Positions 8,245-15,127 of a stretch of 19,307 nucleotides of DNA are shown here, piece by piece (the first letter of the stretch is position 1; the number at the start of each line of letters is the position of its first letter). Where the stretch lies: positions 1 through 19,307 of the forward strand of contig JBDTNQ010000083.1 of the NCBI GenBank assembly GCA_039933635.1, given 5' to 3'. Under the pieces are notes generated by a model. That model had not been told where the DNA came from, made no database searches, and saw nothing but the letters and a program-made list of their open reading frames with translations. The position numbers and the translations under genes are program-made. The DNA is from JBDTNQ01 sp039933635. Its GTDB lineage: Bacteria; Acidobacteriota; Vicinamibacteria; Vicinamibacterales; SCN-69-37.

Positions 8245-8268
8245 GCCCTGGGCCTGAAGGCCCAGGGC
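8245..8268. terminator. GC-rich hairpin between convergent genes
   Basis: A perfect 10-bp inverted repeat (GCCCTGGGCC at 8245-8254, its complement at 8259-8268) encloses a TGAA loop. It lies in the 53-base gap between two converging genes and could end transcription from both sides. There is no U-run on either side, so it is not a classical intrinsic terminator. Confidence 0.5.
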
Positions 8269-8277
8269 TCCATAGAA

Positions 8278-9339
8278 CTACGGCATCAGCAGGACGAGCC
8301 GTGGATAGATGAGGTTCTCGTTTGCGACGCGGTCGCGGTTGAGATCCCAGATCTCCTTCCACCGGGCCGTGTCCCGAAGCTGGCTGCCCGCGATCTTGCT
8401 GAGCGTGTCGCCCGCGGCGACCGTGTACGTCTTCCGGCCCACGACCGGCCGCATGAAGATTTCGGACGCGCTCGAGAGGTACTCGCGCATGAGATTGCCG
8501 TAGCGTGGCGTCGCGCGGAAGGCGTCGAGCGCCGTATTGATCGCGTAGACCAGGTCGAAGTTGCCGGCCGGCACCGCAACGGCGTACTTCGACTGGTTCA
8601 AGTTGTACTGCGCGATGACCGTTCGAGGATGCTTCTTGATCTCCTCGGCGGCGAACGGGTAGTCGTAGATGAGCGCGTCGGCCTGATCCTTCTCCACGGC
8701 CTCGAACCACCCATCGTCACCCGAAAACTTACTGACCCGCGCACCCGGGATGTTCTCGCGCACCCACCGATCGGCCGCCGGGTCGTCGTAGATGGCGATC
8801 CGTTTGCCGGCCAGATCCTTGACCGACCGGTACGTGCCTTCCATGCCTTCGCGCACGATCATGCAGAGCCCGAAGTCCAGGTAGCCGTTGGACCACACGA
8901 CTCCCTGCACCGACGGATCAGGGACGTACCCGGCCATGATCACGTCCACGTTGCCGGCCCGGAGCTCGTCCGGGAGCTTCTCGTAGTCCGCCTCGACGAT
9001 CTGGACACGCTTCGCCCCCAACGCCTCGGCCACGATGCCAGCCAGCCGGAAGTCGAACCCATCTTCCTGCTTCCGGTCATTGATGAAGTGCAGTGGCGGC
9101 GCATCGGGTTCCATCCCGACGCGGAGCACTCCCGAGGATCTGACCGATTCGAGCACGCCCTTGCGCTCGACCACGGGCGCCGCAGCCGGCGTTCCCGGCG
9201 ACGGTGCTGCCGGCGTCGACGCCGAGCGCCCGGTGCCGGGCAGTGACGGCAGTTGATTCCGGTAGGTCCAGCCCGCGTACCCGAGCACTCCGAGACCGAC
9301 GACGAACAGTAGAAACTTTCCCGCAGCAGTCAGCCGCAT
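8278..9339 (-). CDS. Membrane-anchored family 3 solute-binding protein with C-terminal LysM domain
   Basis: The protein of 353 residues has one N-terminal membrane segment (about residues 8-25), a Pro/Ala/Ser-rich linker (about 31-58), a periplasmic family 3 solute-binding domain (about 60-297), and a LysM domain (about 304-353: YTVAAGDTLSKIA, then IWDLNRD, ending LIYPRLVLLMP). The binding domain starts VLRVGMEPDAPPLHF and includes DVIMAGYVPD, typical of amino-acid binding proteins. No ABC permease or ATPase gene is nearby, and LysM binds peptidoglycan, so a sensor that links ligand state to the cell wall is more likely than transport. It is the last gene of the PspA/AAA series. An AGG-containing Shine-Dalgarno (GGAGG) precedes the ATG, just downstream of a duplicated 12-base sequence. 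Confidence 0.87.
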   Translation of the reverse strand: MRLTAAGKFLLFVVGLGVLGYAGWTYRNQLPSLPGTGRSASTPAAPSPGTPAAAPVVERKGVLESVRSSGVLRVGMEPDAPPLHFINDRKQEDGFDFRLAGIVAEALGAKRVQIVEADYEKLPDELRAGNVDVIMAGYVPDPSVQGVVWSNGYLDFGLCMIVREGMEGTYRSVKDLAGKRIAIYDDPAADRWVRENIPGARVSKFSGDDGWFEAVEKDQADALIYDYPFAAEEIKKHPRTVIAQYNLNQSKYAVAVPAGNFDLVYAINTALDAFRATPRYGNLMREYLSSASEIFMRPVVGRKTYTVAAGDTLSKIAGSQLRDTARWKEIWDLNRDRVANENLIYPRLVLLMP

Positions 9340-9346
9340 ACGGCCT

Positions 9347-9370
9347 CCAGTAGATGTGCCAGTAGATGTG
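9347..9370. repeat. Perfect 12-bp tandem duplication upstream of the SBP-LysM gene
   Basis: CCAGTAGATGTG occurs twice head to tail (9347-9358 and 9359-9370) in the 49-base gap between the amine oxidase and the solute-binding protein genes. On the minus strand the copy nearest the gene ends just before the AGG of the ribosome binding site. A replication slip is the simplest origin. Confidence 0.9.
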
Positions 9371-9388
9371 ATTGATGTCGCGACACGG

Positions 9389-11035
9389 TCATGCCAGGTG
9401 CACCAGCGCGCGGCGTGAGTACACGCGGGCGGCCTTGGCCGTGCTTGCGCGGCCCATGATCGCCTTCGCGGCGTCCGCGCCCGATTGCGCGCCGCCGTTC
9501 ATGAAACCCTGAAAATCGTAGCTGCAGTGTTCGCCGGCGAAGAACAGATCGCCCACAGGCAGCCCTTCGGACCCGGCAATCGTCGTCCATTGCCCCGGCT
9601 TGTAACAGGAGTAGCTGCCCTTGGTCCACGGGTACGAAGGCCAGTGGAAGCGTGAGACCTTGCCGTTACGGTCGTTCGTGGTCCCGGGGTACGCGCGCTC
9701 GATGCCGCCCATCAATCGCACCGCAGCCTCCTCGGCCGTGCCTTGCCCGGCGTCGATGCCCAGGCGGCCTCCTGAATACAACGTGAGCCCACCCGCGGGC
9801 CCGGCTTGCATGAAGCTGTTGGACCACGCCAGCTGGAAGGACTCGTCGCTGTACGTCGCGCCGGTGTACCCGAGTTTCTCCCACGGCCGGTTCTTGAACC
9901 CGACCAGGACCTTGGCATTGGTGCCGTAGCCGAGGTCCCTGATGGCCCTGGTCTTGAGGGGCGGCAGGTCGACACTGATCTTCACGTCGCGCAGGATGCT
10001 GAACGGAATCGCAAGCAACACGATCTCGGCATCTTCGTCGATCGCCTTGCCGTCGGCCTGGAACGTCAGCGTGTAGCCGCCATTTCGGCTGCGAATCGCC
10101 TCGAGCCGGTGGAGCGGCCGGATCTGCGATGCGACCCGGCGCGCGAGCTCGTCGACCACGCGCTGGTTGCCGCCCTTCACCTTGTATCGTTCGTCGCTCT
10201 CGCCGAGCAGCGTCAGCTCGTCCTTGGCCTCGAGATCGCCTGTCCCGATGAGGAACACGAAGTTGAGCGCCGACTGCTCGCCCGCATCCAACCCGTACTC
10301 GGTGACGTAGGCCACGTCCAGCAGTTCGCGCATCCAGCCGGTCGCGCCGATGTGATCGAAGTACTGCGTGATCGTCTGGCGATCGATCGCGGTGCCGCCG
10401 CCTTCGGTGTTGTAGTTGACGACGTCGCCCAGGGCGTCGTAGTCCTTGGCGATCCGCTTGGCGAGTGGCACGAAGGCGCGCGCGGCCTGTGCCTGCGTGT
10501 AGTGCCGCCCGTTCACGAAGTAGGTCTCCGGCTTCAACGAGGCGTACGCGGGCGCCTGCACGTCGAGCTTGTCGAGTCCGAACTCCGTCATCAGCGCCAG
10601 CATCTCGGTGTGTGTGCTGTCGATGAACTCGCCACCCAGTTCCGTGGTCAGTCCGGGGCCGAGCAGATCGGTCGCGGTGAACATGCGACCGCCCGTCCGG
10701 TTGGCGCCTTCGTACACCGTCGCGGTCAATCCCGCCTGCTTCAACTTGTACGCCGCGTTCAGCCCCGCCACACCGGCGCCCACGATGGCGATGCGCGGCG
10801 TTTGTGGACGGCCGCTTGGTGGGGGAGTCGTCTGCACCGGCGGGGGAGCTTCGGTGCGTCCGCAACCGGTGGCCAGTGCGGCGGCAACGGCCGCCGAGGC
10901 CCCGAGAAACCGCCGGCGCGAGTAGCACATATCGATCAGCTCATCGACAGGCGGCAGGTCCGGCCGTTCGCGTGATGCGATGGTGGCCACGCGAAAGGCA
11001 CGACTGACAGAACCGAACAGGGGACTTCGGGCCAC
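9389..11035 (-). CDS. Tat-exported flavin monoamine oxidase family protein
   Basis: This FAD-dependent amine oxidase of 548 residues would oxidise an amine or L-amino acid to the imine with release of H2O2. The twin-arginine motif SRRRFLG (39-45) precedes a hydrophobic segment ending LATGCGR, where Cys58 could be a lipobox cysteine although the fit is loose. FAD motif IVGAGVAGLNAAY begins at residue 84. The C-terminus carries FFAGEHCSYDFQGFMNGGAQSG, the second FAD motif of the family. The GTG at 11035 has a strong GGAGG about 5 bases upstream; the extended N-terminus before the twin arginines occurs in relatives (from memory), but an ATG 36 codons later is possible. It lies 19 bases after the AAA ATPase stop and is likely co-transcribed. 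The substrate is unknown. Confidence 0.87.
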   Translation of the reverse strand: MARSPLFGSVSRAFRVATIASRERPDLPPVDELIDMCYSRRRFLGASAAVAAALATGCGRTEAPPPVQTTPPPSGRPQTPRIAIVGAGVAGLNAAYKLKQAGLTATVYEGANRTGGRMFTATDLLGPGLTTELGGEFIDSTHTEMLALMTEFGLDKLDVQAPAYASLKPETYFVNGRHYTQAQAARAFVPLAKRIAKDYDALGDVVNYNTEGGGTAIDRQTITQYFDHIGATGWMRELLDVAYVTEYGLDAGEQSALNFVFLIGTGDLEAKDELTLLGESDERYKVKGGNQRVVDELARRVASQIRPLHRLEAIRSRNGGYTLTFQADGKAIDEDAEIVLLAIPFSILRDVKISVDLPPLKTRAIRDLGYGTNAKVLVGFKNRPWEKLGYTGATYSDESFQLAWSNSFMQAGPAGGLTLYSGGRLGIDAGQGTAEEAAVRLMGGIERAYPGTTNDRNGKVSRFHWPSYPWTKGSYSCYKPGQWTTIAGSEGLPVGDLFFAGEHCSYDFQGFMNGGAQSGADAAKAIMGRASTAKAARVYSRRALVHLA

Positions 11036-11040
11036 GGTTA

Positions 11041-11050
11041 CCTCCGGAGG
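11041..11050. promoter_or_regulatory. Palindromic Shine-Dalgarno for the Tat amine oxidase
   Basis: CCTCCGGAGG is a perfect 10-base palindrome whose minus-strand GGAGG is the ribosome binding site of the gene starting at 11035. It could pair with another copy in trans but is too short to form a stem with a loop of its own. Confidence 0.6.
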
Positions 11051-11054
11051 CGCG

Positions 11055-12797
11055 TCATGTCTTCAGCAAGGCGCGCAGCTCATTGATGCGTGCCAGTAAA
11101 AGCCCGCGATCCATCTCGCGGTAGGGCTCCGGCAGGACCTCACGTGACGTGCACTCCTGCACGGCCACCAGGATCTGCAACTCGCGCTCGAGGCCGCTCG
11201 TCGCCGGAATGAAATCCTGGAAGGTCTGACGAAGAAGGTCGGTCGAGACGGTCGGACCATCCGCTGTGTCCTCGGCGGTCAGCAGCGCCCGCGCCAGGAT
11301 CGCCTCGATGTCTGCGCCCGACAGGCCCGCGGCATCGTCGATGACGTCCTTGATCGATTGGGCTGGCGTCCTGAGGCCGCTCTTCTTGAGCATGATCCGG
11401 AACAACTCGTCGTGCTCGTCGGCGTTCTGCGGATAGAACAGGGCGAGGTGTTCTTCGGCACGCCCTTGACGCTTCAGGTCCACCGGCAGGAGGTCGGGAC
11501 GCGACGTGATCAGGAACCAGACGATCTTGCCGCGATACTCGGTGTTGCCCATGAACGAGGCGAGCTGGGCGAACACGCGATTCGATGTCCCCGAGTCGCC
11601 TTCCTGATTGCGGTCGCCAAGAAACGCGTCGGCCTCGTCGATGATGACCCCGACCGGCGCCATGGCATGCAGCAGCTTGAGGATCTTCTCGAGGTTGCCT
11701 TCGGTGACGCCCTGCCATTGCGATCGGAAGTTCAGGAACTTCACGCACGGGAATCCCAGTTCGCCCGTGAAGCAGTTCACGAGGAACGTCTTCGCCGACC
11801 CCACCGGGCCCGCAATCAGGTAGCCCATCGGCACGCCCCGAAGACGCCCCGCCATGATCGCCTCTGCGGCCCGGCGCAGGCGCGCCTTGACGCCGACATG
11901 GCCGGACACCATGTCGAGGCCGAACCGGGACTCGACGTATTCGAGCAACCCGTAACACTCGGCTTCGATGACCGCCTTTTTCTGCTCGCGCAACGCCTGC
12001 ACGTCGAGTCGCGCGCCGTGTTCGTCGACGGACGACAGAATCTGACGCAGCTGAATGCGCGTCAGCCCAGAGGTCAACTGCGCCAGGCGCTCGGCCGGCA
12101 GGTCTGACTTGGACTGGAACCACTCGGCGGGCCTGACCGCGCGCAGGAACTGCAACCGGTCCGCCTCATCCGGCCGCTCGACGTTGATTTCGATCGTCTG
12201 CGGCGATCGCACCACGCGCGTGCTCACGTCCGCGAGCGTCTCGGTGATCAGCACGAACGTCACGTTGCCGGCCAGCAGTGCCGGATCGGTTGCCCATTTC
12301 TGGATGAACACGCGCACGGCGCGGTCGTCGGCGCCGGCTTCGCCCGCTGACTCCGGAATGAGCGTTTCGGCGTACGGAAACAGAACAGCGACCCCAAGCG
12401 GTTCGGGCCGGTTCAACGCCTGCTTCAGCACCGCGTCGAGCAGCGCGCAGAACATCACGGGATCGCGCGGCACCGCCGAGGCGAACGTCGTCCCCCGCAC
12501 GGCGTCGACGATGCCCGCGGCTTCGATGAAGTGCTTGTGCGAATCGCGCGTGTGAAAGATCACGCCGTTCGCGCGCTGAAACTCGATCACGATGTCCCGC
12601 TGGCCGAAGATCCACTCGGCGAGGAACGGCGCGATCGGAACGAAGTCGCCAGCCTCCCGCGGCGCTGCCGCGGGCTTGGGCGTTGGCACGAGGTCGAGCG
12701 TGTTGCCGTGCAGCACGAACGTGTCACCGAGACGCGCGCGGATGCTGTGCGCCAGGCGGCGAGCCCAGGCAGGGTAGTCGTCGAAAGGGGTGCTCAT
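11055..12797 (-). CDS. Classic-clade AAA+ ATPase with degenerate N-terminal AAA-like half
   Basis: The 580-residue protein has one intact AAA module in its second half: Walker A GPVGSAKT (330-337), Walker B VGVIIDEAD (382-390), sensor-1 region ITSRPD (430-435) and a second region of homology with two arginines, R443 and R446 (LKRQGRAEEH), in the place of arginine fingers. The helical lid follows with GLSGADIEAIL (491-501). The first 300 residues look like a decayed AAA fold, with VLFPYAETLIPE, TFVLITE and LTSGLTRIQLRQILSS but no Walker A, as in Ycf46-like proteins. There is no signal or membrane segment. The ATG at 12797 overlaps the upstream stop (ATGA), which is preferred to starts as far up as 12890. 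It likely remodels a PspA-linked complex, which is inferred from context only. Confidence 0.86.
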   Translation of the reverse strand: MSTPFDDYPAWARRLAHSIRARLGDTFVLHGNTLDLVPTPKPAAAPREAGDFVPIAPFLAEWIFGQRDIVIEFQRANGVIFHTRDSHKHFIEAAGIVDAVRGTTFASAVPRDPVMFCALLDAVLKQALNRPEPLGVAVLFPYAETLIPESAGEAGADDRAVRVFIQKWATDPALLAGNVTFVLITETLADVSTRVVRSPQTIEINVERPDEADRLQFLRAVRPAEWFQSKSDLPAERLAQLTSGLTRIQLRQILSSVDEHGARLDVQALREQKKAVIEAECYGLLEYVESRFGLDMVSGHVGVKARLRRAAEAIMAGRLRGVPMGYLIAGPVGSAKTFLVNCFTGELGFPCVKFLNFRSQWQGVTEGNLEKILKLLHAMAPVGVIIDEADAFLGDRNQEGDSGTSNRVFAQLASFMGNTEYRGKIVWFLITSRPDLLPVDLKRQGRAEEHLALFYPQNADEHDELFRIMLKKSGLRTPAQSIKDVIDDAAGLSGADIEAILARALLTAEDTADGPTVSTDLLRQTFQDFIPATSGLERELQILVAVQECTSREVLPEPYREMDRGLLLARINELRALLKT

Positions 12798-13681
12798 CGG
12801 GCCTTGGCCTTCGACCGGGACGTCTCGCCACGCGGCGCAGTCGTGGACGCGGGCAGCGAGCCGATGCCGGATGCCATTTCCTCCGTCCATCCGTCGACGT
12901 CGCTGCGCAGCAGGGCTTCCATTTCGCGGACGATGCGCTCGGAGTCCTCGGATTGGCGCACGATGGTGTCGAGTTCTTCCGAGATGGCCTGTGGATCCCG
13001 CAGCGAAATAGAATTCTGATGCAGGACTTCCAGCAGTGACTCAATCGAGTCGAGCTCGGTCATCAGCGTCTTCACCGTGCCGTTGACTTGCGCCAATGAC
13101 GCGAGCAGCCGGCGCTTGAGCTCCAGGTTCTTCTGCAGCGCCGCCATGGCGCGCTCCGGCAGGTCGGGTTCGGCGAGATCTTTTTCGAGGCCGGCGATCT
13201 CTTTCTCGATTTGCGCGCGGCTGCGCGTCACCGGCATGCGCTCGTAGCGCTGCAGCGCCATGAGGCGGTTCAGATAGCCCTGAAGGATGACGTCGAGCTT
13301 CTGCCGCTGCTCGGTCAGATACGCCTGCGAGATCCCGGTGAGGCCCTGGTAGTTGGCCTCGATGAGACCGCACATCTCTTCCATCTCGACGTAGCGTTGC
13401 CGGCGTTCGGGCTCGAGGTCGGCGATGACCCGGGCGCGCACGGCTGCCGTTTGCGCCCGTGCGATCTCGCGGCGCTTGCGCTGGACCAGCCGACGCAACG
13501 GACCTGAGTCGAGAACCGGCAACAGCACGAGTTCCGTGCCGAGCCAGAACAGCAGCGGCAGGGGATTCAGCGTCACGAGCGACGCGACCGCCGTGCCGCC
13601 GAGCACGATGGCCTGATACTGATTGAAGATCAGCTCGCGAAGAACCGATCCGGCCGACACGTCCTCGTCACGAGGCGCCAT
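12794..13681 (-). CDS. Membrane protein with long coiled coil, no known family
   Basis: I do not recognise this protein of 295 residues. It has a hydrophobic region at about residues 24-57 that could form a two-helix hairpin broken at NPLP (39-42), then a long charged helical region (about 60-260) with heptad-like patterns, including a stretch around EKEIAGLEKDLAEPDLPERA. The C-terminus is Lys/Arg-rich. The gene starts 6 bases after the pspA stop with no clear Shine-Dalgarno, and it overlaps the ATPase start by 4 bases. Its place between PspA and the ATPase suggests it is the membrane anchor or adaptor of that complex. No function is established. Confidence 0.75.
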   Translation of the reverse strand: MAPRDEDVSAGSVLRELIFNQYQAIVLGGTAVASLVTLNPLPLLFWLGTELVLLPVLDSGPLRRLVQRKRREIARAQTAAVRARVIADLEPERRQRYVEMEEMCGLIEANYQGLTGISQAYLTEQRQKLDVILQGYLNRLMALQRYERMPVTRSRAQIEKEIAGLEKDLAEPDLPERAMAALQKNLELKRRLLASLAQVNGTVKTLMTELDSIESLLEVLHQNSISLRDPQAISEELDTIVRQSEDSERIVREMEALLRSDVDGWTEEMASGIGSLPASTTAPRGETSRSKAKAR

Positions 13682-13687
13682 GAATGA

Positions 13688-14434
13688 TCAGGAGCCGGGT
13701 TTCTCCGCGACGCGACTGCCGACGCTGGGTGCGACGGTCGTGCCACTCGCGGTGGGCGGCGTGCTGATGCCCATCTCCAGTTCGAACTGCTGCAGGATGC
13801 CCGCGGCCTTCAGCTTGCGCGATGTCCGCTCGCGTTCGATGGCCTGCGTGTCGATGCCGCCCGTCGCCACTTCGACGGCGGCCTTCGATTCGGCGACTTC
13901 CTGCTTGATCTGCTCCAGGAACTTGTCCGCCGTCGACGCGACCCCGTAAGACTGCAGTTCGACGATGGCGTCGGCCGCGACCTTCATGACCTGGGCTTTC
14001 TGCCGTTCCTTGAGCGCCCGCTGGCTCATCTCGATCTTGTCCTTGAGCTTGGCCTTCAAGGTGTCGACCGACATCTTGGCACTCTCGTGCGCCCTTTCGG
14101 CTGCTGCCAGCTGCTCCTGCGTGCTGGTCAGATCCGTGCGGATCTGCTGGAGCTGAATGGCATCTTCCTCGGCGACGCTGCGCGCCGCGGCCGATCCGTC
14201 CCGGAGCGCGGCTTGAATGGACGAGGTGAGACCACGGTCCTGCCGCACGAGGCCGTCACGCTCTTCTTCGAGACGAATGACCGTCGCCCGTGTGGCGACG
14301 AGGACCGAGTTGAGCTTGGGCATGGTCATGCGCATTTCTTCGATGGCATCCTGCAGCATCACCTCGGGGTTCTCACCGACCGAGATGAAGAAGCCCATCC
14401 AGGCGCGAAACAGGCGGCTCAACCTAGCGAGCAT
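13688..14434 (-). CDS. pspA: PspA/IM30 (phage shock protein A) family protein
   Basis: PspA family proteins bind stressed membranes and polymerise into helical rods or rings; they are structural homologues of ESCRT-III. The 248 residues begin with an amphipathic helix (residues 1-19, MLARLSRLFRAWMGFFISV) followed by ENPEVMLQDAIEEM, then long helices with ALKERQKAQ and a heptad-rich body. The body ends near residue 223 (QQFELEMGI), and a flexible 25-residue tail follows, making it longer than E. coli PspA (222). AAAGGAG at 14441-14447, 6 bases before the ATG, is a strong ribosome binding site. The start overlaps the upstream gene by 11 bases. No pspF, pspB or pspC gene is visible. The family call is firm; the partners are inferred. 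Confidence 0.9.
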   Translation of the reverse strand: MLARLSRLFRAWMGFFISVGENPEVMLQDAIEEMRMTMPKLNSVLVATRATVIRLEEERDGLVRQDRGLTSSIQAALRDGSAAARSVAEEDAIQLQQIRTDLTSTQEQLAAAERAHESAKMSVDTLKAKLKDKIEMSQRALKERQKAQVMKVAADAIVELQSYGVASTADKFLEQIKQEVAESKAAVEVATGGIDTQAIERERTSRKLKAAGILQQFELEMGISTPPTASGTTVAPSVGSRVAEKPGS

Positions 14435-15074
14435 CGGTCTCTCCTTTGGTCGTGGCGACGCGGGTGGTGGTAATTGGATTCTCGGACACGAAGTGGCCTA
14501 CCGCGTCTGCAATGACTTCTTCTTCCTGGTGCTTGCGCGACTGCCAGGCGGTGAACTCGTGCTCGTCGGCGGCCAGCTTCTTCGCATTCTCGTCGACACG
14601 GGCGCGAAGTTCGGCCACGCGCTGGGCGATCTCTTCGTCGATCCGCTTGTTCTCGAGCGCGGTCTGGGATCGAAGGTCGTCCAGGTGCTTCTGCAACACG
14701 CGCTCGTAGGCATCCAGCGCGCGATCGCGACGAACCGCGTCTTGAATGATTTCCTCCACGGTCACCCCGGCCGCGTCGAGCGCCACCATGATCGACTTGC
14801 GCTTCACGTCGACCGGAAGGGCCTTGAGATGTTCGCTCTTCAGCATCTCGGCGACCTTCAACACGCTGTAGCCATGGGGAGGCGCCGCGATCCGCGCCGC
14901 ATCGTAGACGCCGCTGAGCTCGACCGCGCCATCGACTGGCGTCTGAAACGCCGTCTCCTGGGACGTTTCGGGAGCGACGTCGCTCACGGCGCGAGGCGCT
15001 GCCGACGCGTCCGGCGTTGCGCCGGAGCCGGGATCTTCAGGAACGACAAAGTAGCTGTACCACTTCTTGCCCAC
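14424..15074 (-). CDS. Soluble coiled-coil protein upstream of pspA, no known family
   Basis: I do not recognise this protein of 216 residues. It opens with GKKWYSYFVVPE, then an Ala/Pro/Ser-rich linker (about 13-50). A predicted helical domain follows (about 55-115, with GYSVLKVAEMLKSEHLKALP), and a charged coiled coil (about 115-190, with LENKRIDEEIAQRVAEL). There is no membrane segment or signal peptide. The GTG at 15074 is preferred over a TTG at 15086 because it has GGGG about 8 bases upstream and the TTG has no ribosome site. Its end overlaps pspA by 11 bases, so it likely works with PspA, perhaps as a partner or regulator. Confidence 0.75.
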   Translation of the reverse strand: MGKKWYSYFVVPEDPGSGATPDASAAPRAVSDVAPETSQETAFQTPVDGAVELSGVYDAARIAAPPHGYSVLKVAEMLKSEHLKALPVDVKRKSIMVALDAAGVTVEEIIQDAVRRDRALDAYERVLQKHLDDLRSQTALENKRIDEEIAQRVAELRARVDENAKKLAADEHEFTAWQSRKHQEEEVIADAVGHFVSENPITTTRVATTKGETDAR

Positions 15075-15095
15075 GGCTGACCCCAAGGTTCAGGG

Positions 15096-15104
15096 ATTGT
15101 AGCA
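15096..15104 (-). promoter_or_regulatory. Candidate extended -10 promoter before the pspA coiled-coil operon
   Basis: On the minus strand the sequence reads TGCTACAAT, one base from the extended -10 consensus TGnTATAAT, 21 bases upstream of the preferred GTG at 15074. No good sigma-70 -35 is seen at 17 bases, although a GGAACC lies near the expected place. It would give a short leader and an internal promoter between the DUF3014 gene and the coiled-coil gene. Confidence 0.4.
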
Positions 15105-15127
15105 GGGCGGAACGGCCCGGTTCCGGA

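Noticed and set aside
9806..10975. 389-codon plus-strand frame opposite the Tat amine oxidase
   Set aside because: No recognisable fold; the minus strand has both FAD motifs and a Tat signal.
12504..12797. MIT domain at the ATPase N-terminus, as in Vps4
   Set aside because: The first 100 residues do not look like a three-helix MIT bundle; the Vps4 comparison rests only on the AAA module.
12798..12890. Upstream extension of the AAA+ ATPase to 12890
   Set aside because: It would overlap the upstream gene by 97 bases; the ATG at 12797 gives an ATGA overlap and the natural N-terminus.
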